From assembly GCA_029202445.1 (NCBI GenBank), contig CP119321.1, forward strand, positions 2,046,001 through 2,110,000: a DNA stretch of 64,000 nucleotides. Reading direction: 5' to 3'. Of this stretch, positions 33,826 through 41,301 are shown piece after piece. Both the position numbers and the translations under genes were made by a program. The stretch is from Candidatus Microbacterium phytovorans (lineage in GTDB: Bacteria > Actinomycetota > Actinomycetes > Actinomycetales > Microbacteriaceae). The notes beneath the pieces are model-generated. The model was not told where the DNA came from, made no database searches, and saw nothing but the letters and a program-made list of their open reading frames with translations. Numbering within the stretch: position 1 is the first letter of the stretch; every line of letters starts with the position of its first letter.

Positions 33826-34127
33826 GACCTCCTCGTCATTCGCTAAAAGTTTGAGTGGAACTGCTAAAAGTCCCTGAGTCGGGATGCTAGCCATGCGGCG
33901 ACGCTCTTGTCAAACTTCTCGATCGCTGACAGTGCATGAACCGATCAAGGGGCGATTGCGCCCGGAATATCGCGACATTTCACTGAGGGGCGACTGCACG
34001 GTGGAGCAAGAGCCATCCGCCACGTGCGTGGCTAAACTTTAGCTAAATCGGACTTGACGAAACGCCAGCTCACGCTAAAGTGGCGTGTGATCGACGAAGA
34101 GACACGCTGCCGGACGAGGAGGTCGAC
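33826..34127. promoter_or_regulatory. Divergent promoter region with four GCTAAA boxes
   Basis: The 302-base gap between the leftward esterase operon and the rightward LacI gene has no gene and is clearly AT-richer than the window. It contains GCTAAAAGT at 33842-33850 and 33863-33871 (21 bases apart), a perfect 13-base palindrome GCTAAACTTTAGC at 34031-34043, and GCTAAAGT at 34074-34081. The boxes lie next to each start and are likely sites for the LacI-type protein encoded at 34128, so it controls both directions. Nothing else is recognised in the middle (about 33880-34025). Confidence 0.7.
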
Positions 34128-35150
34128 ATGAGCGGGAAGAGCAAGGTGAGCCTGGCCCAGGTCGCGCTGCACTCCGGCGTCTCCACCACGACCGCCTCGA
34201 TGGTGCTGAGCAACCGGTGGCGAGAGTTCCGCATCGCTCCCGCCACGCGCGACACCGTCCTCGCCGCCGCGCAGGAGCTCGGCTACACGACCAAGCGGTC
34301 GCCACGCCCGCGTTCCTCGCAACTGTGGGCGATCTTCGCCCCCAGCGACTTCGACCTCGGTCCCACGAGCGAGTTCTACCGGGGCGTGCACGGCTGGCTG
34401 CGCGAGCAGGACCTCGGCATCGAGGTCGTCGTCTTCCCCTTCGAGCGCGGTGCCCTGCGCGACAAGGTGTCCTGGCTGTCGCCGTCGTTCGCGGCGGGGG
34501 CGATCATGCTCGGCCTCGGCGAGGACGACGTGGCCTTCCTGGAGCGGGAGAGGATCGAGATCCCGCTCGTGCTCGTGAATCGGGTCGCCAAGAACTGGCC
34601 GTCCGTCATGACCGACGACTACACCGTCGGCGATCTCGTCGCCGACCACTTCGCCCGGCGCGGCCTGAAGCACGTCGCCATGATCATTCCGACGGTCTCC
34701 GCGCGGTCGCAGAGCCTGCGGATCGTCGGTTTCGAAGACCACGCCCGCCGCTTCACCCGCGCCGAGCAGGGCGAGATCCCCCAGGCCTTCGGGACCAACG
34801 ACATCACGGGCGGCCATGCCGCCATCGCGAAGCTGCTCCCCACCCTGGAGCGCTCCACGGGCATCTTCGTCCTCAACGACGGAATGGTCGGCGGCGTGAT
34901 GAACGGACTCCTCGACGCGGGCTGGTCGGTCCCGGGCGACGTCGAGGTGGTCTCGTACGGAAACGGCTCGGTCAACGCCCTGCTGCGTCCCTCGGTGACC
35001 AGCGTCGTGACGCCGCTCACCGAGATGAGTCGCGACGCCGCCCGCGCACTCAGCGTGGCGACCGAGCCCGACGGCCTCCCCGGCACGCCCACGAGCCTGT
35101 TCGATGTGACCTTGGCCTACCGCGACAGTTCTCCCGCACCCGACGCCTGA
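34128..35150 (+). CDS. LacI-family regulator of the esterase/Lpl regulon
   Basis: Repressor of 340 residues. N-terminal HTH about 5-30 with VSLAQVALHSGVSTTTASMVL; the hinge helix region follows near AAAQELGYT. The effector-binding domain is a periplasmic-binding-protein fold: AIFAPSDFDLGPT, FEDHARRFTRAEQ, NDGMVGGVMNGLL and VEVVSYGN. Start at ATG 34128 behind GAGGAGGTCGAC. It is followed by an MFS, an esterase and a sucrose-phosphorylase-like gene, all coupled or closely spaced. The inducer is probably a product of the substrate taken up by the regulon. Confidence 0.9.
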   Translation: MSGKSKVSLAQVALHSGVSTTTASMVLSNRWREFRIAPATRDTVLAAAQELGYTTKRSPRPRSSQLWAIFAPSDFDLGPTSEFYRGVHGWLREQDLGIEVVVFPFERGALRDKVSWLSPSFAAGAIMLGLGEDDVAFLERERIEIPLVLVNRVAKNWPSVMTDDYTVGDLVADHFARRGLKHVAMIIPTVSARSQSLRIVGFEDHARRFTRAEQGEIPQAFGTNDITGGHAAIAKLLPTLERSTGIFVLNDGMVGGVMNGLLDAGWSVPGDVEVVSYGNGSVNALLRPSVTSVVTPLTEMSRDAARALSVATEPDGLPGTPTSLFDVTLAYRDSSPAPDA

Positions 35151-35226
35151 TTCCGGCCCACCCGTTCCCGCCCGTTCGACACCCCCGTGGTCGAGCGCGC
35201 CCATTTTCGTCGAAGGACCCTTCACC

Positions 35227-36474
35227 ATGTCAGCAGGCCGAACCGCACCGAGCGGTTGGCGGGAGATCTGGTCGCCCGCGTTCCTGGTGATCTTCGGTCT
35301 GAACTTCGTCCTCAACGTCTCGCAGTTCATGGTCAACGCGCTCGTCCCGAAACTCACCGACGGGTTCGGCGCGAGTGCGACCACCGTCGGACTCGTCACA
35401 GGGTTGTTCGCGGCCACCGCGCTGCTGGTGCGACCCTTCGTCGGCGTCGCCACGACCCGCATCCGCCACAGTCACCTCCTCGCCGCCACTGCCGTGGTGC
35501 TCCTGCTCGCCTTCGCGTGCTTCGCGTTCGCGGGAGATGTGACGGCCGTCGTGATCGGACGCCTTCTGCAGGGCTTCGGCATGGGGTTCCTCGCCCCCGT
35601 GACGCTCGCGATGGCCAGCAACGCACTGCCGGAACGCCGCATGGCCTCCGGCATCGGCCTGTTCTCTTTGGGGCAGGCCATCGGCATGGCGATCGGCCCC
35701 GCCATCGGGCTCTGGCTCGAGCGCCTTCTGGGCTACGGCCCCACCTTCGCCATCAGCGCGGGGGCCATGGCCGTCGTGGCGGTGCTCGCGCCGCTCGTGC
35801 GATCCGAATCGCCGCGGCGCGAGTCGCGGCCACGCGAACGCCTGTGGCGGTCCTTCATCGCGCCCGAGGCGATCGCGCCGGCCATCGTGATCTTCTTCCT
35901 CGGCGGCGCCTACTCGGTCGTCAACTCCTTCGTCATCCTCTACGGGGAGTCGATGGGGATCGAGAGCATCGGGCTCTTCTTCACGGCGTACGCCCTCGCC
36001 CTGCTCGTCTCGCGACCGATCGCGGGTCCGATCGCCGACCGCTTCGGACTCACCGCCGTGATCGTCCCGGGCACACTTATCTACGGGGTGGCCTTCTTCC
36101 TGATCAGCACGGCACGGTCGCTGCCCGAGTTCCTCGTCGCCGGGGCCGTCTCCGCCTTCGGCTACGGCATCTGCCAGCCCGCCGTGCAGACCCTCGCCCT
36201 CCTTGCGGTCAGCAGAGAGCGTCGCGGCATCGCCAGCAACACGAACTACATGGGCCTCGACCTCTCCTATCTGGTCCTCCCGGTGGCCGCCGGCGCGCTC
36301 GTGTCCGCCGGCCACGAGGCGGGCTGGGCCGACGCCGACGCGTACTCCCTCATGTTCCGTTTCATGATCATCCCCGTCGCCATCGGGTTGGCGGTCTACG
36401 TGCTGTTCGCCCGCCCGACCCCCCGCACCCGCGACGATCTCAGCCCCGGCGCCCTGAACCCCACGGAGGGATGA
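35227..36474 (+). CDS. Major facilitator superfamily transporter
   Basis: Membrane transporter of 415 residues with 12 predicted helices. The cytosolic loop after helix 2 has the MFS basic pattern (GVATTRIRHSHLL). IGRLLQGFGMGFLAPVTLAM is the conserved fourth-helix stretch and GLFSLGQAIGMAIGPAIGLWL the fifth. It resembles sugar or small-organic-acid/drug:H+ family members; no substrate is evident. It follows the LacI gene by 76 bases and is coupled to the next gene by an ATGA overlap. It could export an acyl product or import a sugar within the regulon. Confidence 0.88.
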   Translation: MSAGRTAPSGWREIWSPAFLVIFGLNFVLNVSQFMVNALVPKLTDGFGASATTVGLVTGLFAATALLVRPFVGVATTRIRHSHLLAATAVVLLLAFACFAFAGDVTAVVIGRLLQGFGMGFLAPVTLAMASNALPERRMASGIGLFSLGQAIGMAIGPAIGLWLERLLGYGPTFAISAGAMAVVAVLAPLVRSESPRRESRPRERLWRSFIAPEAIAPAIVIFFLGGAYSVVNSFVILYGESMGIESIGLFFTAYALALLVSRPIAGPIADRFGLTAVIVPGTLIYGVAFFLISTARSLPEFLVAGAVSAFGYGICQPAVQTLALLAVSRERRGIASNTNYMGLDLSYLVLPVAAGALVSAGHEAGWADADAYSLMFRFMIIPVAIGLAVYVLFARPTPRTRDDLSPGALNPTEG

Positions 36475-37259
36475 TGACGCGCACCGACGATCATTACCTG
36501 GGCTTCGCGTCGACGCGTGCCGGGACCGTCCCGCTGCGGGTTCGCCGCCCCGAGGGCTCGGGCCTGCCCGTCCTCGTCTTCCTCCACGGCGGAGCCGAGG
36601 CCGGCACCGACAACCGCGTGCAGCTGACCGGCACCCTCGGGGCGGTCGAACTGGCACGTCGATATCCCGATCACATCGTCATCGCCCCGCAGGCCGCGCC
36701 GTCTACGATCCCCCTCATGCCCGCCCGCGCGCCGTTCGCTGAACGAATGCTCGACCCGGACTCCGGCTGGAACCGAGAGACGCTGCAGAGCGTCGCCGGC
36801 TACGTCTCGTCGCTGATCGACGAGGGCGCGGCCGATGCCGCCTGCATCCGCCTCACGGGGGTCTCCATGGGCGGGGCGGGCACCCTCCGCATGCTCGACG
36901 TCGCACCGGACCTCTTCGCCGGGGCCGCTCCCGTGTGCCCGACCATGACACCGGAGACGCTCGGCATCCTCCACGGCATCCGTACGCCGATCTGGGTCTC
37001 CACCGCGTACGTCGACCACACCCCCGACCGGCACGCGTACATCGTCGACGGCGTGCTGGCACTGCTCCGCGCGGGAGCAGCCGACGTCCACCTCTCGATC
37101 TTCACGCCCGAACAGCTCGCGACCGTGGGCATCCCCTCGGCGCCGGGCCTCACCACCGACGAACTGCTCATCGAGAACCACGCGGCATGGGAGCTGACCT
37201 ACCGCAACGCCGAGGGGATTCTCGACTGGCTCACGACCCGCCGAAAGGATGCCGCATGA
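36471..37259 (+). CDS. Alpha/beta hydrolase, esterase
   Basis: Alpha/beta hydrolase of 262 residues. Oxyanion region VFLHGGAEAGTDNR (about 37-50), nucleophile Ser132 in LTGVSMGGAGTLR. A late His (DHT or ENHAA) may complete the triad; the exact Asp and His are not certain. The pattern resembles poly(3-hydroxybutyrate)-depolymerase-like/phospholipase-esterase proteins. Start ATG 36471 overlaps the MFS stop (36472-36474); its stop overlaps the next start. Fifth esterase of this regulon. Confidence 0.8.
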   Translation: MMTRTDDHYLGFASTRAGTVPLRVRRPEGSGLPVLVFLHGGAEAGTDNRVQLTGTLGAVELARRYPDHIVIAPQAAPSTIPLMPARAPFAERMLDPDSGWNRETLQSVAGYVSSLIDEGAADAACIRLTGVSMGGAGTLRMLDVAPDLFAGAAPVCPTMTPETLGILHGIRTPIWVSTAYVDHTPDRHAYIVDGVLALLRAGAADVHLSIFTPEQLATVGIPSAPGLTTDELLIENHAAWELTYRNAEGILDWLTTRRKDAA

Positions 37260-38731
37260 AACCGATCTCCAACACCCCGATGCTGATCACCTACGCCGAC
37301 AGCCTGGGAGGTGACCTTCCGGCCCTGCAGGGGGTGCTCGACGGGCCGTTCGCGGGGGCCTTCGGGGGCGTGCACATCCTCCCGTTCTTCCCGTCGAGCG
37401 GTGACCGCGGCTTCGCCGTCATCGACTACGACACGGTCGACCCCGCTTTCGGCACGTGGACGGACATCGAGCGGATCGCGTCGTCGTACTACGTGATGGC
37501 CGACTTCATGATCAATCACGTCTCCATCCGATCGGCCGAGTTCCGCGATTACATGCAGCGCGGCGATGCCTCGCCCTACCGGGACATGTTCATCCACTGG
37601 GACGAGTTCTGGCCGAACGCCGAACCGACCGAGGAGGAGATGGCGGCGCTGTACCGGCGCAAGGCCGTCGGCCCCGTGAAGGACTTCACCCGCGACGACG
37701 GCACGGTCGTGCGACTGTGGAACACGTTCTTCGCCGAGCAGGTCGACATCGACCCGTGGCAGCCCGTCACGCAGGAGTACTTCCGCCGCAACCTGGGGCG
37801 GCTCGCCGACATCGTGCCGCTCATCCGCTTCGATGCGTTCGCGTACGCCTCCAAGCGTCCCGGGACGAGCTGCTTCTTCGTCGAGCCCGAGGTATGGCAG
37901 GTGCTCGACATCGGCATGGAGCCGCTGCGGGCGCGCGGCACGCAGATGCTTCCCGAGATCCACGAGAACTATCGCATCCAGCTGGCCATGGCCGAGCGCG
38001 GGCACTGGGTCTACGACTTCGCGCTCCCGATGCTCATGCTGCACACGGTGTTCAGCCACGACACAACCCGCCTGCGGCACTGGCTGACCATCTGCCCGCG
38101 AAAGCAGTTCACGACGCTCGACACGCACGACGGGATCGGCGTCGTCGACGTTGTCGGGTTGCTCTCGGACGACGAGATCGATGCCGTGAGCGACCGCGTC
38201 AACCGCGTCATCGAGCCGCTGCGTCAGTACCACGCGCTCCCGCCCGGCATGATCACGCGCGGCAAGGAGCAGACCCGGCAGTACCAGCTGATGACGTCGT
38301 TCTTCTCGGCTCTCGAGGAGGACGAGGATGCCATGCTCCTCGCGCGCACCGTTCAGCTGTGGGTTCCCGGCATCCCCCAGGTGTACTACGTCGGTGCACT
38401 CTTCGGCGCGAACGACGTCGACGCGCTCCGCGACACCGGCGAGGCACGCGCGGTCAACCGCCACGACTACACCGGCGAGGAAGTCGCCGCCGCGGTCGCC
38501 CGTCCACACACCGCAGCCCTCCTGGACATCCTGCGTTTCCGCACGGCATACTCGGCCTTCGACGGCGAGTTCACCTCCGACGACACCGCCGGGTCGCACG
38601 TGCTCGACCTGACCTGGCGCGACGGCGACGCGTCGGCCCGCCTCGTCGCCGACTTCCGGGCGAAGAGCTTCACGATCACCGAGGAACGGGCGGGTTCCAC
38701 CCGCACCGTCGCGCAGTGGCCGGCGGTGTGA
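37256..38731 (+). CDS. GH13_18 sucrose-phosphorylase-like glycosidase
   Basis: Cytosolic enzyme of 491 residues, same length class as sucrose phosphorylases (about 490-505). The catalytic triad is in place: nucleophile Asp193 in IRFDAFAYASKRPG, acid/base Glu234 in MLPEIHENYR, transition-state Asp292 in LDTHDGIGV. The opening LITYADSLGGDLPALQGVL and GVHILPFFPSSGDRGFAVID match the family. It should phosphorolyse an alpha-glucoside (sucrose, sucrose phosphate, glucosylglycerate or similar) to glucose 1-phosphate, sparing ATP. ATGA-coupled to the upstream esterase. Its place in an esterase-rich regulon hints at an acylated glucoside as the ultimate substrate. Confidence 0.88.
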   Translation: MKPISNTPMLITYADSLGGDLPALQGVLDGPFAGAFGGVHILPFFPSSGDRGFAVIDYDTVDPAFGTWTDIERIASSYYVMADFMINHVSIRSAEFRDYMQRGDASPYRDMFIHWDEFWPNAEPTEEEMAALYRRKAVGPVKDFTRDDGTVVRLWNTFFAEQVDIDPWQPVTQEYFRRNLGRLADIVPLIRFDAFAYASKRPGTSCFFVEPEVWQVLDIGMEPLRARGTQMLPEIHENYRIQLAMAERGHWVYDFALPMLMLHTVFSHDTTRLRHWLTICPRKQFTTLDTHDGIGVVDVVGLLSDDEIDAVSDRVNRVIEPLRQYHALPPGMITRGKEQTRQYQLMTSFFSALEEDEDAMLLARTVQLWVPGIPQVYYVGALFGANDVDALRDTGEARAVNRHDYTGEEVAAAVARPHTAALLDILRFRTAYSAFDGEFTSDDTAGSHVLDLTWRDGDASARLVADFRAKSFTITEERAGSTRTVAQWPAV

Positions 38732-38789
38732 CGGCCACGGTTCGACCAGGGCGGTGACGGCCGCCTGAACATCGTTCGCCAGAACGCCG

Positions 38790-38815
38790 AAAGCCCCGGG
38801 AGACCGGGGCTTTTT
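38790..38815. terminator. Rho-independent terminator between the phosphorylase gene and tRNA-Ser
   Basis: AAAGCCCCGG (38790-38799), GAGA loop, CCGGGGCTTT (38804-38813) followed by TT. A classic intrinsic terminator with T-run on the + strand for the MFS-esterase-phosphorylase unit. On the - strand the hairpin follows the end of the tRNA gene and is followed by TTT, so it should stop that transcript too. Confidence 0.85.
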
Positions 38816-38906
38816 GGCGGAGACGGAGGGATTTGAACCCTCGGTCCCCTTGCGAGGACTCCACCTTAGCAGGGTGGTGCACTAGGCCTGACTATGCGAC
38901 GTCTCC
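38815..38906 (-). tRNA. tRNA-Ser (anticodon GCU), CCA encoded
   Basis: The acceptor strands GGAGACG (5' end at 38906) and CGTCTCC pair; the sequence then gives discriminator G and an encoded CCA to 38815. The anticodon stem CCACC/GGTGG flanks the loop CTGCTAA, with anticodon GCT read from 38870-38868. A long variable arm (AGTCCTCGCAAGGGGACC region) marks it as serine class, and GGTTCAAATCC is the T-loop. It decodes AGC/AGU serine codons. Confidence 0.95.
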
Positions 38907-38983
38907 AGGGTGTTCAACGCGAGACGGCGCGAACACACCCGGCAATCATAACCGCTCCCCGCCCGTGGCAACGAACCGGGCCG

Positions 38984-39643
38984 TCAGTCGGTTCCGGGGA
39001 CGAGAGCGGATGCCGCGGCCAGCCGCATCCAGGTGCGCTCCAGCCACACGGCATACTCGTCCCGATCCCACCCGAACGTTCTTGCGGCGAGCAGGCGCGA
39101 CTCGGCGGCCGACAGCATCGCCCCCACCGACGCCAGCCAGGCGACGTCGGCATCCTTCGCCAGAAGCCCGTCGCGCACCGCAGCACCCCAGAAGACCTCC
39201 AGGAAGACGCGGGTGGCCTCGCGCCACCGGGCGGCGGACTCCTGCACACTCGGCTCCGCCGGCTCGACCTCTCCGTTGACCGCCATGAGCGGTCCGAGAC
39301 GCTCGTTCATCGTCGCCACCCCGTCGGCGAACGCGTGCACCCGCTCCGCCAGCGTGGGCGCGGACATCGCCGCGACGCTCCACCCCCGCTCGGGAAGCGG
39401 AACGGGGTCGACATCTCCCACGATCGCGGTCTCGATGACCCGTTGAAAGAGCGCGGCCTTCGTGGCGAAGCGTACGTAGACGGTGCGTTCCGCCACCCCC
39501 GCTTCGCGCGCCACGGCGGCCAGCGACGTGCGCGCATAGCCGTCGCGGAGGAACAGCCGGCCGGCCGCCGCCAGGAGGTGCTCCTCGGTCTGACGCCGCC
39601 TGCGCTCATGTCCCGTCGCTCCGGGCTCTTGACCGCTCACCAT
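38984..39643 (-). CDS. TetR-family regulator
   Basis: Repressor of 219 residues. HTH about 20-65: RLFLRDGYARTSLAAVAREAG, then VAERTVYVRFATKAALFQ, the TetR-standard recognition helix ending YVRFATKA. The ligand domain has ERVHAFADGVATMNERLGP and a Trp-rich C-terminal helix. ATG 39643 lies immediately next to two copies of TGCAG-N5-CTGCA, which overlap its own promoter and that of the divergent unknown genes at 39731 and 40525. The inducer is unknown. Confidence 0.9.
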   Translation of the reverse strand: MVSGQEPGATGHERRRRQTEEHLLAAAGRLFLRDGYARTSLAAVAREAGVAERTVYVRFATKAALFQRVIETAIVGDVDPVPLPERGWSVAAMSAPTLAERVHAFADGVATMNERLGPLMAVNGEVEPAEPSVQESAARWREATRVFLEVFWGAAVRDGLLAKDADVAWLASVGAMLSAAESRLLAARTFGWDRDEYAVWLERTWMRLAAASALVPGTD

Positions 39644-39646
39644 ACA

Positions 39647-39680
39647 TGCAGTATCACTGCATTATTGCAGACACACTGCA
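39647..39680. promoter_or_regulatory. Two tandem TetR operators TGCAG-N5-CTGCA
   Basis: TGCAG tatca CTGCA at 39647-39661 (within a perfect 17-base palindrome 39646-39662) and TGCAG acaca CTGCA at 39666-39680, centres 19 bases apart. They lie between the TetR gene and the divergent unknown pair, suiting cooperative binding of two TetR dimers. The site starts only three bases before the TetR start codon. Confidence 0.8.
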
Positions 39681-39730
39681 CGGACACGCCGCAGGCGCGT
39701 AGACCGCGGAGAAGGGCGAAGGGGGTCACC

Positions 39731-40528
39731 ATGGCCGAGTTCGACGTGCGAAATCCGTCCCAGGTGTCGAGCCCCACACATCTCGACGTCGACCTCGGCA
39801 TCGCCGGGCGGCGTCTGATCGTCGCCTCGGGCATCTGCTGCCCCGACTGGCGCGTCGACACCGACGACGTGACGCGCCGCACCGACATCGTCCACCTCCG
39901 CATCCCCGCCGACCGCATCGAGAAGGCGAGCACGCACGTCGCCCTCGCCAGCATCGCCAACGAAGACACCGGGTACGCCTTCGGCGTCGACCGGGCCTCG
40001 GTCACGGTGAACGGTCAGACCGGCGAGCTCGACCTCGCCGTCGACCTCGCCGTCATGGGCGAGAGCAGCAGCCTCAACCGGTTCTCCTACCAGGTCGTCG
40101 CGACGGTGGTGCGCGATGTCGCCGAGGTCACCGGGACGATCCGTTGGCCGCGGACGATGCTCGACCTGGCATCCCCTGACCCACTCGCGGCCGCCGACCA
40201 CGTGCGCGTCACTCTCCACGAGCGGCGGACCACGCCGGCCGACGGTCCGTTCGGCGGCGAGAACGAGCACCTCACTCCGCTCGTCGCCGGTGAGATCGTC
40301 GACGCCACCCTCGACAGCGACCGCTGGGCGGTGCGCTACCGCATCCTCAACCCGCCCCGCGGGCGCTCGCTCAAAGTGACGATCTTCCCCACCGGGTTCA
40401 CGGTGCCTGCGGAGGCGGACCTCACCTACGGTCCCGTCGCGCCCGGAACCGAGACCTTCACCCTTCAGCCGCCCGACACGAATCGCCGCGGCGTCGACTT
40501 CGCGGTGGGATTCCGGGTGCTGCGATGA
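39731..40528 (+). CDS. Unknown soluble protein, first of a TetR-controlled pair
   Basis: Protein of 265 residues, no signal peptide or membrane segment, likely beta-rich by its alternating pattern. Notable stretches: SSPTHLDVDLGIAGRRLIV and IVASGICCPDWRVDTDDV with an adjacent Cys pair, VDRASVTVNGQTGEL and a C-terminal segment FPTGFTVPAEADLTYG. I do not recognise the family. GAAGGGGGTCACC precedes the ATG. ATGA overlap with the next gene (40525-40528) shows coupled translation. It is divergent from a TetR gene with twin operators, so expression is expected only in presence of some inducer. Confidence 0.75.
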   Translation: MAEFDVRNPSQVSSPTHLDVDLGIAGRRLIVASGICCPDWRVDTDDVTRRTDIVHLRIPADRIEKASTHVALASIANEDTGYAFGVDRASVTVNGQTGELDLAVDLAVMGESSSLNRFSYQVVATVVRDVAEVTGTIRWPRTMLDLASPDPLAAADHVRVTLHERRTTPADGPFGGENEHLTPLVAGEIVDATLDSDRWAVRYRILNPPRGRSLKVTIFPTGFTVPAEADLTYGPVAPGTETFTLQPPDTNRRGVDFAVGFRVLR

Positions 40529-41130
40529 CCGAGACGTGGATGCTCGGGCCGTTCGTCATGCCCGATCCCTGGAACCCGTACCTCGATCACACTCCGCCGC
40601 CGATCTCCGACATCGACGGCCCCGCCCCGCCGGTCATCCGCATTCCCATCGCCGGCCCCGACCCGTTCAACACGCTCGCGATCGTGCGCGGTCGGTCGTT
40701 CATCTCCCACGGCCCGATCTCCGACGGCAAGCTCGACCGCGGAGTGCGCCGGCTCATCCCCACCCACCTCACGATCCCCGGTTTCGACCCCGAGCGCCCC
40801 GTCTCCGAACAGGTGCGGCATTCGAGCGTCGCGAGCATCGTCACGATCTCGTCGGGCGGGCAGCGCAACCCCGAGAACGACGCGGGGAGCGACTTCATCA
40901 TCGCGGTCGACGCACTCGACCCCGACCCCACCATCGATCGCAACGGCCGCTACTACCTCACCGCCGTCACGGCGAGCTCCCACGACCAGACGAGCTCGGG
41001 CGACTTCCTCGAGATGACCTCGTGGGTCGCCTACTACGACCCCGCGATGACGCTCCCGCCGGAACCGATCGAGATCCGGCGCCTCGATCACCTCGAGGTG
41101 CGCACGAAACGTCGCTTCCCGGACAGGTGA
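40525..41130 (+). CDS. Unknown soluble protein, second of a TetR-controlled pair
   Basis: Protein of 201 residues. Begins MTETWMLGPFVMPDPWNPYLDH, shown here only in part, has a Pro-rich early section (IRIPIAGPDPF), then SHGPISDGKL, SVASIVTISSGG and EMTSWVAYYDPAM. No signal peptide, membrane helix or known motif is visible; both proteins seem cytosolic or released by non-classical means. Codon use is normal for the window. The function is unknown; the coupled pair probably forms a complex or pathway step. Confidence 0.75.
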   Translation: MTETWMLGPFVMPDPWNPYLDHTPPPISDIDGPAPPVIRIPIAGPDPFNTLAIVRGRSFISHGPISDGKLDRGVRRLIPTHLTIPGFDPERPVSEQVRHSSVASIVTISSGGQRNPENDAGSDFIIAVDALDPDPTIDRNGRYYLTAVTASSHDQTSSGDFLEMTSWVAYYDPAMTLPPEPIEIRRLDHLEVRTKRRFPDR

Positions 41131-41205
41131 CAGCCGTCGAGAGTGCGCGAACTGTCGTCGGATGCCGGTCGGCACCGCACTTCGCGCGCCCTCCGACGCG
41201 CGAAT

Positions 41206-41276
41206 GTGGCGCAATCGGCGCGAGAAGGTGTCGCGAACGGCCGTCTCGGATGCCGGGAAGCCGCCGACTGCGCCAC
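41206..41276. repeat. Inverted repeat, family 3, distant copy
   Basis: GTGGCGCAATCGGC (41206-41219) and GCCGACTGCGCCAC (41263-41276) pair with one mismatch, 43-base loop. The arms match those of the array at 11821-12050, almost 30 kb away. It sits in the gap between convergent genes ending at 41130 and 41302. Confidence 0.85.
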
Positions 41277-41301
41277 TTTCTCCGGGGCCGCCGCCGCGGG
41301 C

